A stretch of 33,605 nucleotides of DNA from an uncultured Porphyromonadaceae bacterium (GTDB lineage Bacteria; Bacteroidota; Bacteroidia; Bacteroidales; Muribaculaceae): assembly GCA_947177405.1 (NCBI GenBank), contig CAMWUJ010000033.1, forward strand, positions 1 to 33,605, in the 5' to 3' direction. The notes below the pieces were generated by a model. The model worked only from the letters and a program-made list of their open reading frames with translations, was not told the origin of the DNA and did not search any database. This document shows positions 7,809-15,305 of this stretch, in pieces (the first letter of the stretch is position 1; each line of letters begins with the position of its first letter). A program made the translations under genes and the position numbers.

Positions 7809-9395
7809 TTAAGCCTCTTTTCCTATCTCTTTTATCACCGGATGGTCTATACGTCGAAGGGATTTATTGAAATTGGCGCCAATAAGGAAGATGCGACGCG
7901 GATCCAACCGATAGGCTAAATCATATTCTTTCTCCTCTATCTGTGACATTGCTGTGTCAGAATCTTTATTGAATTTTAATTCTATGATATATATGAATTT
8001 AGTGGTTTTTACCACTAAATCTATTCTGCCGTCCGAAGTATGAACCTCTGTTTCCACTTGTGCTCCAATCAGGGAGAGAAGAATAAAAAGAGCATTGTGG
8101 AAATTATTTTCGTTATCCATCTTCATTTCGTAAGGGATTCCCGCAAGAAATATGTCGATGTTTTCCATCATCTTATGGGGGTTGCCCTTAAGAAGGGATG
8201 TGACGATGTTGCCCACAATTGTTTGGGTATCCTCTTGTTTAACGGAGATATAATAGGGTGCCAACTCATTGAATAATCCACGAGCTACTTCCTGATTAGG
8301 CACTCCCAGCCGATATAGTTGAGTCTCCTTGTCGTAATCTTTGATAGTGAGGTAGCCGGTCTGGTAGAGAAGGGGGAGTGGGGCGGCGTTGCTGAGGTCA
8401 AGGCCTTGCAGCATGTTTTGCCTGCACTCGGTGTTGAGTATCTCCTCGAGATTCACTTCCTTATCATGCAGAGCTTTAACCACTATGGTGGGTTTCCCTG
8501 TGGCGTTCCAATAGTCTTCAATCCGTGCTTTCTGCATGAAATTCAATACCGACCAGGGATTATAGATTTCACTTCCTTTCCTGGAGAAGCGGTAGCCGTC
8601 GTAGTTTGTCTTCAATTGTCGGCAAGCCTGCTCAGGAGAGATTCCCTCTTCGGAGGCATATCTGTTTATGCCCGGTTTGAAATAATGATGTAATTCGGTT
8701 TCAGTTATTCCGCAGATATCGGCAAACTCATCGTCGAAAGATATGTCGTTGATATTGTTGATATCGGAAAACACACTAAGTTTGCTGAATCTGCTTACCC
8801 CTGTAAGCATCACGAATCTGATATGCTCTGACGAACTTTTGAAATTGGAATAGATTGAAGCAAGGTGTTCACGATAAAGCTCAAGGCTTTCTTTGTTTTT
8901 TAGATTAGTCACCAGCGGCTTATCGTATTCATCCACGAGAATCACCACATGTAGTCCGGTCTTTTTATGGGCAGCCTTTATGATATTTTGTAATCTTAAG
9001 GAATAGCTTTCGTCCCTGGTGGGCACGTCATATTTATCTTCCCACATGCGGAATACATTGTCCAGACGCTTTTCAAGGTCATTAGGATCTCCATACCGGT
9101 CGGGATTAAGATCCAGATAAAGCACGGGATATTCCAACCATTCCCAATTGGTGGAATCGATATAAAGTCCGGAGAAAAGATCTCTCCGCCCTTCAAAAAA
9201 ATATCGTAGGGTAGATAAGAAGAGACTCTTTCCAAAACGTCTCGGCCGGGCAAGAAAAAGATATTGCATCCTGTGGCGGAGTATTTTGTCGATATACATG
9301 GTTTTGTCCACATATACCAAACCTTGCTCCCTAAGCATCTTGAAATCCTGTTGTCCGACGGGATAAGCCTGAAAGTCATCATTAAAAGTTCCCAT
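7809..9395 (-). CDS. AAA-ATPase-like protein with C-terminal PD-(D/E)XK nuclease domain (paralog 1)
   Basis: The 528-residue protein combines an N-terminal AAA-ATPase-like domain with a C-terminal PD-(D/E)XK domain, the arrangement of PF09820 plus PF08011. Visible motifs are YPVGQQDFKMLREQGLVYVDKT near the start, a P-loop ARPRRFGKSL with Lys56, Walker B VVILVDEYDKPL, and the sensor-like LTGVSRFSKLSVFSDINN. The nuclease core is Asp459, Glu472-Leu-Lys474, then AMSQIEEKEY. All catalytic positions are intact. I chose the ATG at 9395 over an upstream ATG at 9443 because the -7 box lies between the two. The family is very common and often multicopy in Bacteroidetes, but its biological role is not established. 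Two intact paralogs and one relic lie further along. Confidence 0.88.
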   Translation of the reverse strand: MGTFNDDFQAYPVGQQDFKMLREQGLVYVDKTMYIDKILRHRMQYLFLARPRRFGKSLFLSTLRYFFEGRRDLFSGLYIDSTNWEWLEYPVLYLDLNPDRYGDPNDLEKRLDNVFRMWEDKYDVPTRDESYSLRLQNIIKAAHKKTGLHVVILVDEYDKPLVTNLKNKESLELYREHLASIYSNFKSSSEHIRFVMLTGVSRFSKLSVFSDINNINDISFDDEFADICGITETELHHYFKPGINRYASEEGISPEQACRQLKTNYDGYRFSRKGSEIYNPWSVLNFMQKARIEDYWNATGKPTIVVKALHDKEVNLEEILNTECRQNMLQGLDLSNAAPLPLLYQTGYLTIKDYDKETQLYRLGVPNQEVARGLFNELAPYYISVKQEDTQTIVGNIVTSLLKGNPHKMMENIDIFLAGIPYEMKMDNENNFHNALFILLSLIGAQVETEVHTSDGRIDLVVKTTKFIYIIELKFNKDSDTAMSQIEEKEYDLAYRLDPRRIFLIGANFNKSLRRIDHPVIKEIGKEA

Positions 9396-9412
9396 ATACC
9401 TCTGATTTTTTA

Positions 9413-9444
9413 CAAAGATAGAAATTTGCCGCTTAATCTCCAAA
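9413..9444 (-). promoter_or_regulatory. Promoter of AAA/PD-(D/E)XK paralog 1
   Basis: On the minus strand TTTG (9441-9444), a 20-bp spacer and TATCTTTG (9413-9420) match the Bacteroidetes consensus. Transcription should start about 10 nt before the ATG at 9395, which rules out the upstream in-frame ATG. Confidence 0.75.
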
Positions 9445-9483
9445 TATAACCTCCAAGGGGAGATCCTGTTTTGTGTGGTATGG

Positions 9484-9772
9484 AAATTTGGTGCAGAGTC
9501 CGGATTACAGTATTAATATGCTCCGATGAAACTATTATAATTCTCGGGTGTGATTATTTCGAAAGAGGTGGAAGGATATCTATTGTTCGGCATATCATAA
9601 GGCTTGGTTTTAGGCAAAGGTATAAATATTTTGCCTAATCACTAAATTCTATATGAATTTGGTGATTATGAGGCTGCGTCCAGTATATTCCATGGAGTTA
9701 AATGAACCTATCAGGAGGGGTGTGGGGAATAAAGTCAGAGGTCTGAAGGAGAAAAGGAGACGCTATCGTATG
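9484..9772. other. Gene-free stretch with a hairpin and repeat relic
   Basis: No convincing gene lies in 9445-9860. The stretch holds a diverged copy of the 7002-7066 repeat (9484-9503). It also holds a 13-bp stem-loop (9637-9649 with 9655-9667, one T-G pair, loop TATAT), a minus-strand TACCTTTG (9615-9622) and finally the duplicated promoter block. A 53-codon plus-strand frame starting at 9667 runs through the promoter block; I do not call it a gene. Confidence 0.45.
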
Positions 9773-9821
9773 AAAAGGACTGAAAAGGACTCTTTTTTGA
9801 ATAAGGGAATATTTAATTTTG
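9773..9821 (+). promoter_or_regulatory. Duplicated promoter block, copy 2
   Basis: This copy matches 7158-7206 at 43 of 49 positions and ends in TAATTTTG (9814-9821), a perfect -7 box 39 bp before the start codon at 9861. A TTTG at 9796-9799 is only 14 bp upstream of the -7 box, too close for a standard -33 element. Confidence 0.6.
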
Positions 9822-9860
9822 CAAATTAATGAATGTTTCGGATTAAATTTTTAAACTAAA

Positions 9861-10448
9861 ATGAGACAACGACTGCTTTTATCAATAGCCTTTATCATGG
9901 GGCTATCTCTTCCTGAGCTCGGATGCAAGGACGCTCTTTCGATTGGGGAAGGAATGTCGTGTGGCTCGGTTTGCGCACAACGTCGCGTTCGCCCCGGCTC
10001 TATGAAGCATACCGATTCCGAGATAGCGGAAGTTACCAAAGAAAAGGAGATAAAGGTCGCTGCCATCAGCAACGGAGCATATTTTGCCGGCGATCTATAC
10101 TATACAGAATCGGGAAAGAGGATGCAAATAGGTGAGATCCGACTTCATATTTATGCCAAAACCTACAGGTTCGAGATGGACTTGACGAGTCATCAACTTC
10201 GGACTGTGATAAGGGATATATTCGGTAATGAAATCGGCACGACATCCACCAAGATGGGAGAGGATATTGATTTAAAGGGAAAATACGCCGTCCTTGAGCA
10301 GGCAGGGAAGAGGTATCTGCGGCTTTACGATGACAGCAAGGAGGAGGTATATACAGATTTAGATCTTGGTAATGCTTCGGGTTCCATATTGAAATTAAAT
10401 CTCGGTGATGTGCTGATCTCCACCTTGAATTGCACCACTTGTGATTGA
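9861..10448 (+). CDS. Exported protein of unknown function
   Basis: The 195-residue protein has an N-terminal export signal (MRQRLLLSIAFIMGLSLPEL). A Cys at residue 23 follows, but the preceding residues (PELGC) are not a good lipobox. The mature part is predicted to be mostly beta-strand (ISNGAYFAGDLYYTES, IRLHIYAKTYRFEMDL, KYAVLEQAGKRYLRLYDD) and ends in NCTTCD. I do not recognise the family. It is the first of three exported-protein genes in one direction, 49 bp before the next, so they probably form an operon starting at the duplicated promoter block. Confidence 0.65.
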   Translation: MRQRLLLSIAFIMGLSLPELGCKDALSIGEGMSCGSVCAQRRVRPGSMKHTDSEIAEVTKEKEIKVAAISNGAYFAGDLYYTESGKRMQIGEIRLHIYAKTYRFEMDLTSHQLRTVIRDIFGNEIGTTSTKMGEDIDLKGKYAVLEQAGKRYLRLYDDSKEEVYTDLDLGNASGSILKLNLGDVLISTLNCTTCD

Positions 10449-10497
10449 GAGATGCGCTGATTTTCAGTTTTGATTGCACCATTAAAACCTATCGACT

Positions 10498-11208
10498 ATG
10501 ATATTAAAATCAAAAATCTTTATTGTTATGCTCCTTTCTGTCTTGAGCATATTCACGACAGAAGGGGCCGTTCTGACCGGCCGTTATGAAGGGATATGTA
10601 CACTCCAGGGCGATCTGGTGGATAACTGGGCCGTAATAGATCTGGACGGAGAGGATGCCGAATTCAATTTCGGAGGAGAGATGAATTTTTTGAGTCCATA
10701 CAAGGAGACGGGCACTGCTTCCGATCGTGTGGTGACAAGCACGGTGCCGGGAGGTTACAAATGGGTCTTTAAATCGACCGACGGCGGCGAGAGTCTCCAA
10801 GGGACGCTCCCTTTTATGGGAAAGACTTTAAAGGTGTGGGTAGTGAAGGTGCCCCGCCGACCAAAGCTCGCTCAGGAGAGCGAAGATGTTTTAAAAGAGA
10901 TTATCTCATCCAATGATGGCTACACCTCTTTTATCAAAGTGTATCAGCCCGGTGGGGTGGTGGCATGCATAACAAGTGATTTCAGTTTCGGCCCCGATGA
11001 TACATTCGCCATTAAATGTGATTCACAGGTGGTCCAGGATATATTATCAAATCTCTCCGGTACATATAAAATAGAAGGGAATAAGATAATCCTGACAGAT
11101 AATCAGGGTGTGACCTTTAACGGCGATATATATAACAAGGGTTCTTACCTTGTCATCCCGCTCGGCAACCACGGCTCCAAAAGATTGGAGATGGTTCTGA
11201 TCCGGTAG
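10498..11208 (+). CDS. Exported beta-rich protein of unknown function, paralog of the gene at 11449
   Basis: The 236-residue protein starts with a signal peptide (MILKSKIFIVMLLSVLSIF, cleavage near TEG-AV). Two similar-sized halves can be seen. The N-terminal half (about 24-120) has GRYEGI and ends in LKVWVVKVPRRP. The C-terminal half (about 135-236) has SFIKVYQPGG, GTYKIEGNKIILTDN and YLVIPLG. The second half lines up in order with that of the 272-residue neighbour (AFLVLFPPGE, GEYRFEGEDIYMSA, YIVVNLG), so the two are probably diverged paralogs (inference by eye). The folds may be lipocalin-like barrels. The TAG stop is followed in frame by a 58-codon open stretch with a signal-peptide look. 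Confidence 0.7.
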   Translation: MILKSKIFIVMLLSVLSIFTTEGAVLTGRYEGICTLQGDLVDNWAVIDLDGEDAEFNFGGEMNFLSPYKETGTASDRVVTSTVPGGYKWVFKSTDGGESLQGTLPFMGKTLKVWVVKVPRRPKLAQESEDVLKEIISSNDGYTSFIKVYQPGGVVACITSDFSFGPDDTFAIKCDSQVVQDILSNLSGTYKIEGNKIILTDNQGVTFNGDIYNKGSYLVIPLGNHGSKRLEMVLIR

Positions 11209-11385
11209 AAGAAACCCCGGAATAATCTTGTCACAATCCTGCTATACATCTGCGTGTTCAGCTTGCCGGCAAGCAAAGCTTCCGCTAATTCCGGAATAAA
11301 AGGATTTGTACCCACAGAAACGCCGGGCCAGACCAAGCTTAGCTTCAGAAAAAAGAATTTCACAGAAGTCATCCGGAGGAATTGA
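11209..11385 (+). pseudogene. Start-less exported-protein remnant in frame after a stop
   Basis: Directly after the TAG of the preceding gene and in the same frame, 58 codons stay open to TGA at 11383-11385. The translation contains NNLVTILLYICVFSLPASKA followed by SANSGIKGF. That is a typical hydrophobic signal peptide with an A-x-A cleavage site, then a short basic tail. No ATG precedes it. It may be the relic of another secreted paralog, or an extension reached only by readthrough. Confidence 0.35.
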
Positions 11386-11448
11386 CGAGCTTGCGAAACG
11401 AACTTGAATTAATAAGAAAGACATTTAATATTTAAATAATAAACAATT

Positions 11449-12267
11449 ATGAGACTATCAAAACTATTTCTCAGTGTGCTGGTGATCTCTGCGTGTTTGA
11501 TGCCTTTAGAAAGCAATGCGCAGGCAAAAAGAAGATCTTCCAATATGGTTGCTCCCACCACGCGCAGCACTCCGGCTAAAAAAACATCTAGCTCTTCTGC
11601 AGCTGTCACCGCTGCTAAATTAAAGGGCAATGAGTATTTGTTTATGATGGATAGCGGGGGAATGGAAATGAGCTTATGTTTGGGAAGTGTGGAATTGACT
11701 TCTGCTTCTGAGTTCGTATTTTATAACTGGAATGACGACTCAGAGACAAAAGGAAAATGGACCTTGACGGGTTCTAAACTTGCCTTGACTATTCCTTCTT
11801 CCGGTAAAACACTTTTCACAGGTAACGTGGGAGCAGATACAAAAAAATTTACCGGCAGCGCAGATGGAAATAAGGTGATCCTATATAATATAACTGCGCC
11901 CAAGACCAATCCTTCCGTCAGTGAGATAAAAAAATCAATAGTCGGAGGTAAATACAATGCCTTTTTAGTATTATTTCCCCCTGGAGAAAATATGCCCGTG
12001 TTGGTCCCTGCAACCGTAAAATTCACACCCACCGATAGTAATTCCGGGACATTTAAAATCACCGGAACATCCCAAATATATACGTTGGCCGGAGTTTTAA
12101 AAGGTGAGTATCGTTTTGAAGGTGAAGACATCTATATGTCAGCCTTTGGTAATGAGGAGGATTATGATTCCTTGACAGAGAATCCCAATTATATTGTTGT
12201 AAATTTGGGTGACAAGAAAATTAACCAAATGGGGACGTTTTCGTTGGGAGTGTACTTGGTGAAATAA
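11449..12267 (+). CDS. Exported beta-rich protein of unknown function, paralog of the gene at 10498
   Basis: The 272-residue protein has a signal peptide (MRLSKLFLSVLVISACLMPL, cleavage near SNAQA). A Ser/Thr/Lys/Ala-rich linker follows (about 25-55, TPAKKTSSSSAAVTAAK), then two beta-rich halves (about 57-150 and 160-272). The second half carries AFLVLFPPGE, GTFKITG, GEYRFEGEDIYMSAFG and YIVVNLGDKK, which follow the same order as in the 236-residue protein upstream. The linker is the sort seen in proteins tethered away from a membrane. Function is unknown. A strong terminator follows, so it ends this transcription unit. Confidence 0.7.
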   Translation: MRLSKLFLSVLVISACLMPLESNAQAKRRSSNMVAPTTRSTPAKKTSSSSAAVTAAKLKGNEYLFMMDSGGMEMSLCLGSVELTSASEFVFYNWNDDSETKGKWTLTGSKLALTIPSSGKTLFTGNVGADTKKFTGSADGNKVILYNITAPKTNPSVSEIKKSIVGGKYNAFLVLFPPGENMPVLVPATVKFTPTDSNSGTFKITGTSQIYTLAGVLKGEYRFEGEDIYMSAFGNEEDYDSLTENPNYIVVNLGDKKINQMGTFSLGVYLVK

Positions 12268-12356
12268 GTCACTATCTTATCATGCTTCATATCCCGAACA
12301 TTCGAGTGTGTAAGTTCTCCCATGTCCTTAGCCCTCGAATAGTGTGGAATCGCCGA

Positions 12357-12390
12357 AAAAATCGGGGAGGTCTATTCCTCCCCGATTTTT
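12357..12390 (+). terminator. Intrinsic terminator of the exported-protein cluster
   Basis: A perfect 14-bp stem AAAAATCGGGGAGG / CCTCCCCGATTTTT with a 6-nt loop ends in a T-run. It is the strongest terminator in this part of the window. Confidence 0.85.
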
Positions 12391-12495
12391 CCTATTGCCC
12401 TGAGCCATTCCGCCATGTAGATTTGAAATTGTAAATTAATCGGGTTCTGAATGAGGGATAATTATTGAAGGCGTCCCGGATATGTCTTGAAGAGT

Positions 12496-12527
12496 TTTGG
12501 TGAATCCTTATAAATGTGCTATCTTTG
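12496..12527 (+). promoter_or_regulatory. Promoter of the nitroreductase gene
   Basis: TTTG (12496-12499), a 20-bp spacer and TATCTTTG (12520-12527) match the Bacteroidetes consensus. Transcription would begin just before the ATG at 12544, which excludes an upstream in-frame ATG at 12514. Confidence 0.8.
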
Positions 12528-12543
12528 CGGGAAAAGAGAAAAC

Positions 12544-13314
12544 ATGGAAAAGGAACATCTGAAATATCTTGATTTTTTCAAGAATCGAAGCACGCTGAGA
12601 AAATATTCCTCCGACAAGGAGGTCAGCGACGATACTTTGGCAACTTTACTGGATGCGGCTTCTCACGCACCGACCACCGGCAATATGCAGCTATATAGCG
12701 TTGTGGCTACCCGTAGCGACGAGATGAAGGAACGTCTCGCACCGCTGCATTTCAATCAGCCCACAGTTAAGGGCTGCTCGGTGATGCTTACATTCTGTGC
12801 CGACTTACGCAGATTCGAGAGATGGTGCGAGGAGAGAGGTGCCGATCCTGGCTTCCGTAACTATCATTCTTTCATCACTGCTCTGATTGATACCGCCCTT
12901 TTTGCCCAACAGTTTGTCACCCTCGCCGAACTCAACGGTATCGGAAGCTGCTATCTCGGCACTGTCACATATAGTGCGGAAAAGATAGCCGAAGTTTTGG
13001 AACTTCCCGACAGGGTGGTGCCCGTGATATGTCTCACTGTGGGTTATCCCGAAGAGAAAGGCGTATTTCCACCTGCTTCAGATCGTATTCCTGTGGAGGG
13101 AGTGCTTCATAAGGAGACCTACAAGGACTATACAAAAGAGGATATCGACAGGATATTCGAATATAAAGAGAATCTTGAGGAGTCTAAGAGATTCGTGGAA
13201 GAGAATGGCAAGACATCGCTCGCCCAGGTATTCACCGATATCCGTTATCCCGGCAAGATGAATGAAGAGGTATCTGAAAGTTTTGCCCGGATCGTGAAAG
13301 GAAAGGGCTTCTGA
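12544..13314 (+). CDS. NAD(P)H-dependent nitroreductase-family flavoprotein
   Basis: This 256-residue member of the nitroreductase superfamily consists of cytosolic FMN enzymes that reduce nitro groups, quinones or flavins with NAD(P)H. Visible family features are the FMN phosphate-binding start RSTLRKYSSDKEVSDDTL (about 15-33), then APTTGNMQLYSVV (about 42-55), the dimer-core stretch LIDTALFAQQFVTLAELNGIGSCYLGT (about 112-140), and the late VICLTVGYPEEK. The length and the C-terminal extension with the DYTKEDIDRIFEYKE segment resemble the NfsA/FRP-type branch. The ATG at 12544 is chosen from the promoter position. It has its own promoter and stands alone. The substrate is not predictable. 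Confidence 0.88.
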   Translation: MEKEHLKYLDFFKNRSTLRKYSSDKEVSDDTLATLLDAASHAPTTGNMQLYSVVATRSDEMKERLAPLHFNQPTVKGCSVMLTFCADLRRFERWCEERGADPGFRNYHSFITALIDTALFAQQFVTLAELNGIGSCYLGTVTYSAEKIAEVLELPDRVVPVICLTVGYPEEKGVFPPASDRIPVEGVLHKETYKDYTKEDIDRIFEYKENLEESKRFVEENGKTSLAQVFTDIRYPGKMNEEVSESFARIVKGKGF

Positions 13315-13341
13315 TCATTTTGGAAAATCCTTTTCCGGCGC

Positions 13342-13418
13342 CGGATCGGTAATTTTATAATTTCCCATGGTCGGATCGATGATTTTAGAATTTCCCATGG
13401 TCGGATCGGTAAATTTCT
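13342..13418. repeat. Tandem 30-bp repeat, two and a half copies
   Basis: 13342-13371 and 13372-13401 are 30-bp units (CGGATCGRTRATTTTA.AATTTCCCATGGT) with a few mismatches. A partial third unit, CGGATCGGTAAATTTCTA, ends near 13418. They lie just after the nitroreductase stop. A minus-strand frame across them gives repeated IRPWEI peptides, which I take as a by-product of the repeat. Confidence 0.7.
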
Positions 13419-13522
13419 AAGTGGCAATTTTGTTTGTCTTTGGGTGTGCGTAGATGCAAGGGGCTTGCCACCGACATAGGAGATTAGGCTACAAACCATT
13501 TACAAAACGACTACATTATACG

Positions 13523-13548
13523 AAATCGGGATTAATATCCCGATTTTT
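13523..13548 (+). terminator. Intrinsic terminator after the nitroreductase
   Basis: A perfect 10-bp stem AAATCGGGAT / ATCCCGATTT with loop TAAT ends in T residues. It separates the nitroreductase from the glucan locus promoter 25 bp further on. Confidence 0.8.
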
Positions 13549-13572
13549 GTGTTTTATAACATATTTTTTTAA

Positions 13573-13603
13573 TTTGCCCCCTAAGATATTTGCAGTAATT
13601 TTG
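13573..13603 (+). promoter_or_regulatory. Promoter of the alpha-glucan locus
   Basis: TTTG (13573-13576), exactly 19 bp, then TAATTTTG (13596-13603): a textbook Bacteroidetes promoter. The 5' untranslated region before the ATG at 13670 would be about 60 nt. Confidence 0.85.
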
Positions 13604-13669
13604 TGATTGGCTAACTATAGGAGTTTTTAACCGACTCCATTTATTGTATTATTCTTACGTGTTTTACCA

Positions 13670-15286
13670 ATGAAAAAATTACTGATTTGCATGATGGCAT
13701 TATCAGGCGCTTTGTTCTCTGTTTCAGATGCGGAGGCGGCCTCGATAACGTCCAATCCAAGCCCGGCAGTCTCCAACAAGCCGTTGGAGATCACGATTTC
13801 GGGTCAGGACCTCGGATCACAGGTGTATTGCTACACCTGGTGTGCGAAAATCGGGTCCGAGTCAAAATCCCCGTTTGCCTGGAACGATGTGAATACATCC
13901 CGATTCCAGATGACACGCAACGGCGACAGTTACACATTCTCAATTCCCGACATCAAGGCTTTCTATGGTCTCTCCGATTCGGAATTGGAGAATCTTACCA
14001 GTCTCGGATTTATCGCCAAGAATAGCAATGGCGGCCAGACTGACGACTTTTTCGTGGAGGTGGTGCAAGGGCGCCGGGATGCCTATTCCGGAGGAGAAGG
14101 CACTGCCGACAATCCATTCATTCTCAAGACTACTCAGGATTTCAATGAGCTCGTATCCACTCCCGGAGACTGGGCTTCCGGAACTTATCTCCGTCTTGAT
14201 GCCGATATAGATCTTGCAGGAGTCTCGCTCCCCGTAGGATCTATGGGATCACCTTTCAGCGCCACTCTCGACGGAAACGGTCATACCCTCAGCCATGTGT
14301 CTGCCTCAGGATCGGGTCTCGGATCTGCAACAGGTCTATTCGCCTGTCTTAAAGGTGCGACAGTGAAGAATCTCGGTCTTACAGGAGTGTCAGTGACCGG
14401 CACAACCTATGTAGGCGCTCTTGCAGGATATATGGAATCAGGCCTTATAGAGAGATGTTTCGCGCAGGGAACAGTGAAGGGATCTTCAATCAGCGTGGGA
14501 GGTCTCGTGGGTGAGAATGTAGCAGGAGAGATCCTCGATTGCTATGCCACGGTGAATGTGGAGAATGTCTCCGATTATGCCACAGGTGGTCTTGTTGGAA
14601 AAAACTGCGGAAGAATCTCAAACACCTATGCCGCAGGAAAGGTGGAAGGGTTTGATTATGTAGGAGGCTTGGTAGGCGCCAATTATGGCATCGTGCGCAA
14701 CTCTCTGGCCTTGAATTCCGAAATCACTTCATATAATGACTTTGCGGCCCGATTCGGTGGAAATAACAATTCACGCAACTTCGGTGAAAACAACTACAGC
14801 TGGGACAGTATCTCCAAAGGTCATCCGCAATGGGCCTCACACGGAGACCATGCCGATATGCGCGGAGCCGATATCCTGCGCGACGAGCAGCAGTTCAAGT
14901 CGCTTACAGGCTGGAATTTCAGTAACGTATGGGAATGGAAAAAGGAAGGCACCAAGGAATATCCCGTCCTTGCCGGTATCTCCAATCAGGCATGCCCGCT
15001 ATCAGATGTCTATTTCAGCATCTCTTCATCAATTTATGATCTTGATGAAGGAGAAGCGGTTATATACGCAGGTCCTAACCCTACTGCAGGTCCGGTGAAG
15101 ATCCATGCATCCAACGGTATAGGCTCTTATGCGGTGTATTCAGTGAGCGGTCAGACAATCTGCTCCGGTGCTCCTCATGCTCAGACAGTTGAGGTAGATC
15201 TCTCCGCTTACCCTGCAGCCCTCTATATCGTGGCTGTGGCAGATACCGATGGAAACAAGAAAGTGATAAAGATTATCAAGAACTAA
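13670..15286 (+). CDS. Surface GLUG-repeat protein with sorting-type C-terminus
   Basis: The 538-residue exported protein has four visible parts. A signal peptide (MKKLLICMMALSGALFSVSDAEA) comes first. An N-terminal beta-sandwich (about 25-130) with ITISGQDLGSQVYCYTWCA resembles modules of Bacteroidetes starch-associated proteins. A beta-helix region (about 140-440) carries GLUG-type repeats (VGALAGYMESGLIERCFAQG, VGGLVGENVAGEILDCYAT, TGGLVGKNCGRISNTYAAG, VGGLVGANYGIVRNSLA). The C-terminal domain (about 465-538), with YAGPNPTAGPVKI and SAYPAALYIVAV, ends in basic KKVIKIIKN, the look of a type IX secretion type-A sorting domain. It is the first gene of the glucan locus, 19 bp before the double amylase. 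It probably binds a surface glycan or acts as an adhesin; that is inference. Confidence 0.8.
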   Translation: MKKLLICMMALSGALFSVSDAEAASITSNPSPAVSNKPLEITISGQDLGSQVYCYTWCAKIGSESKSPFAWNDVNTSRFQMTRNGDSYTFSIPDIKAFYGLSDSELENLTSLGFIAKNSNGGQTDDFFVEVVQGRRDAYSGGEGTADNPFILKTTQDFNELVSTPGDWASGTYLRLDADIDLAGVSLPVGSMGSPFSATLDGNGHTLSHVSASGSGLGSATGLFACLKGATVKNLGLTGVSVTGTTYVGALAGYMESGLIERCFAQGTVKGSSISVGGLVGENVAGEILDCYATVNVENVSDYATGGLVGKNCGRISNTYAAGKVEGFDYVGGLVGANYGIVRNSLALNSEITSYNDFAARFGGNNNSRNFGENNYSWDSISKGHPQWASHGDHADMRGADILRDEQQFKSLTGWNFSNVWEWKKEGTKEYPVLAGISNQACPLSDVYFSISSSIYDLDEGEAVIYAGPNPTAGPVKIHASNGIGSYAVYSVSGQTICSGAPHAQTVEVDLSAYPAALYIVAVADTDGNKKVIKIIKN

Positions 15287-15305
15287 CAAAACCTGCAACT
15301 GAAAC

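Noticed and set aside
9667..9828. 53-codon plus-strand frame ending in NKGIFNFAN
   Set aside because: It spans the duplicated promoter block including the -7 box, so the DNA conservation is better explained as a control region. The coding option is noted only as an alternative.
13245..13499. 84-codon minus-strand frame with repeated IRPWEI peptides
   Set aside because: The peptide repetition follows from the 30-bp DNA repeat; it overlaps the nitroreductase 3' end and has no promoter.
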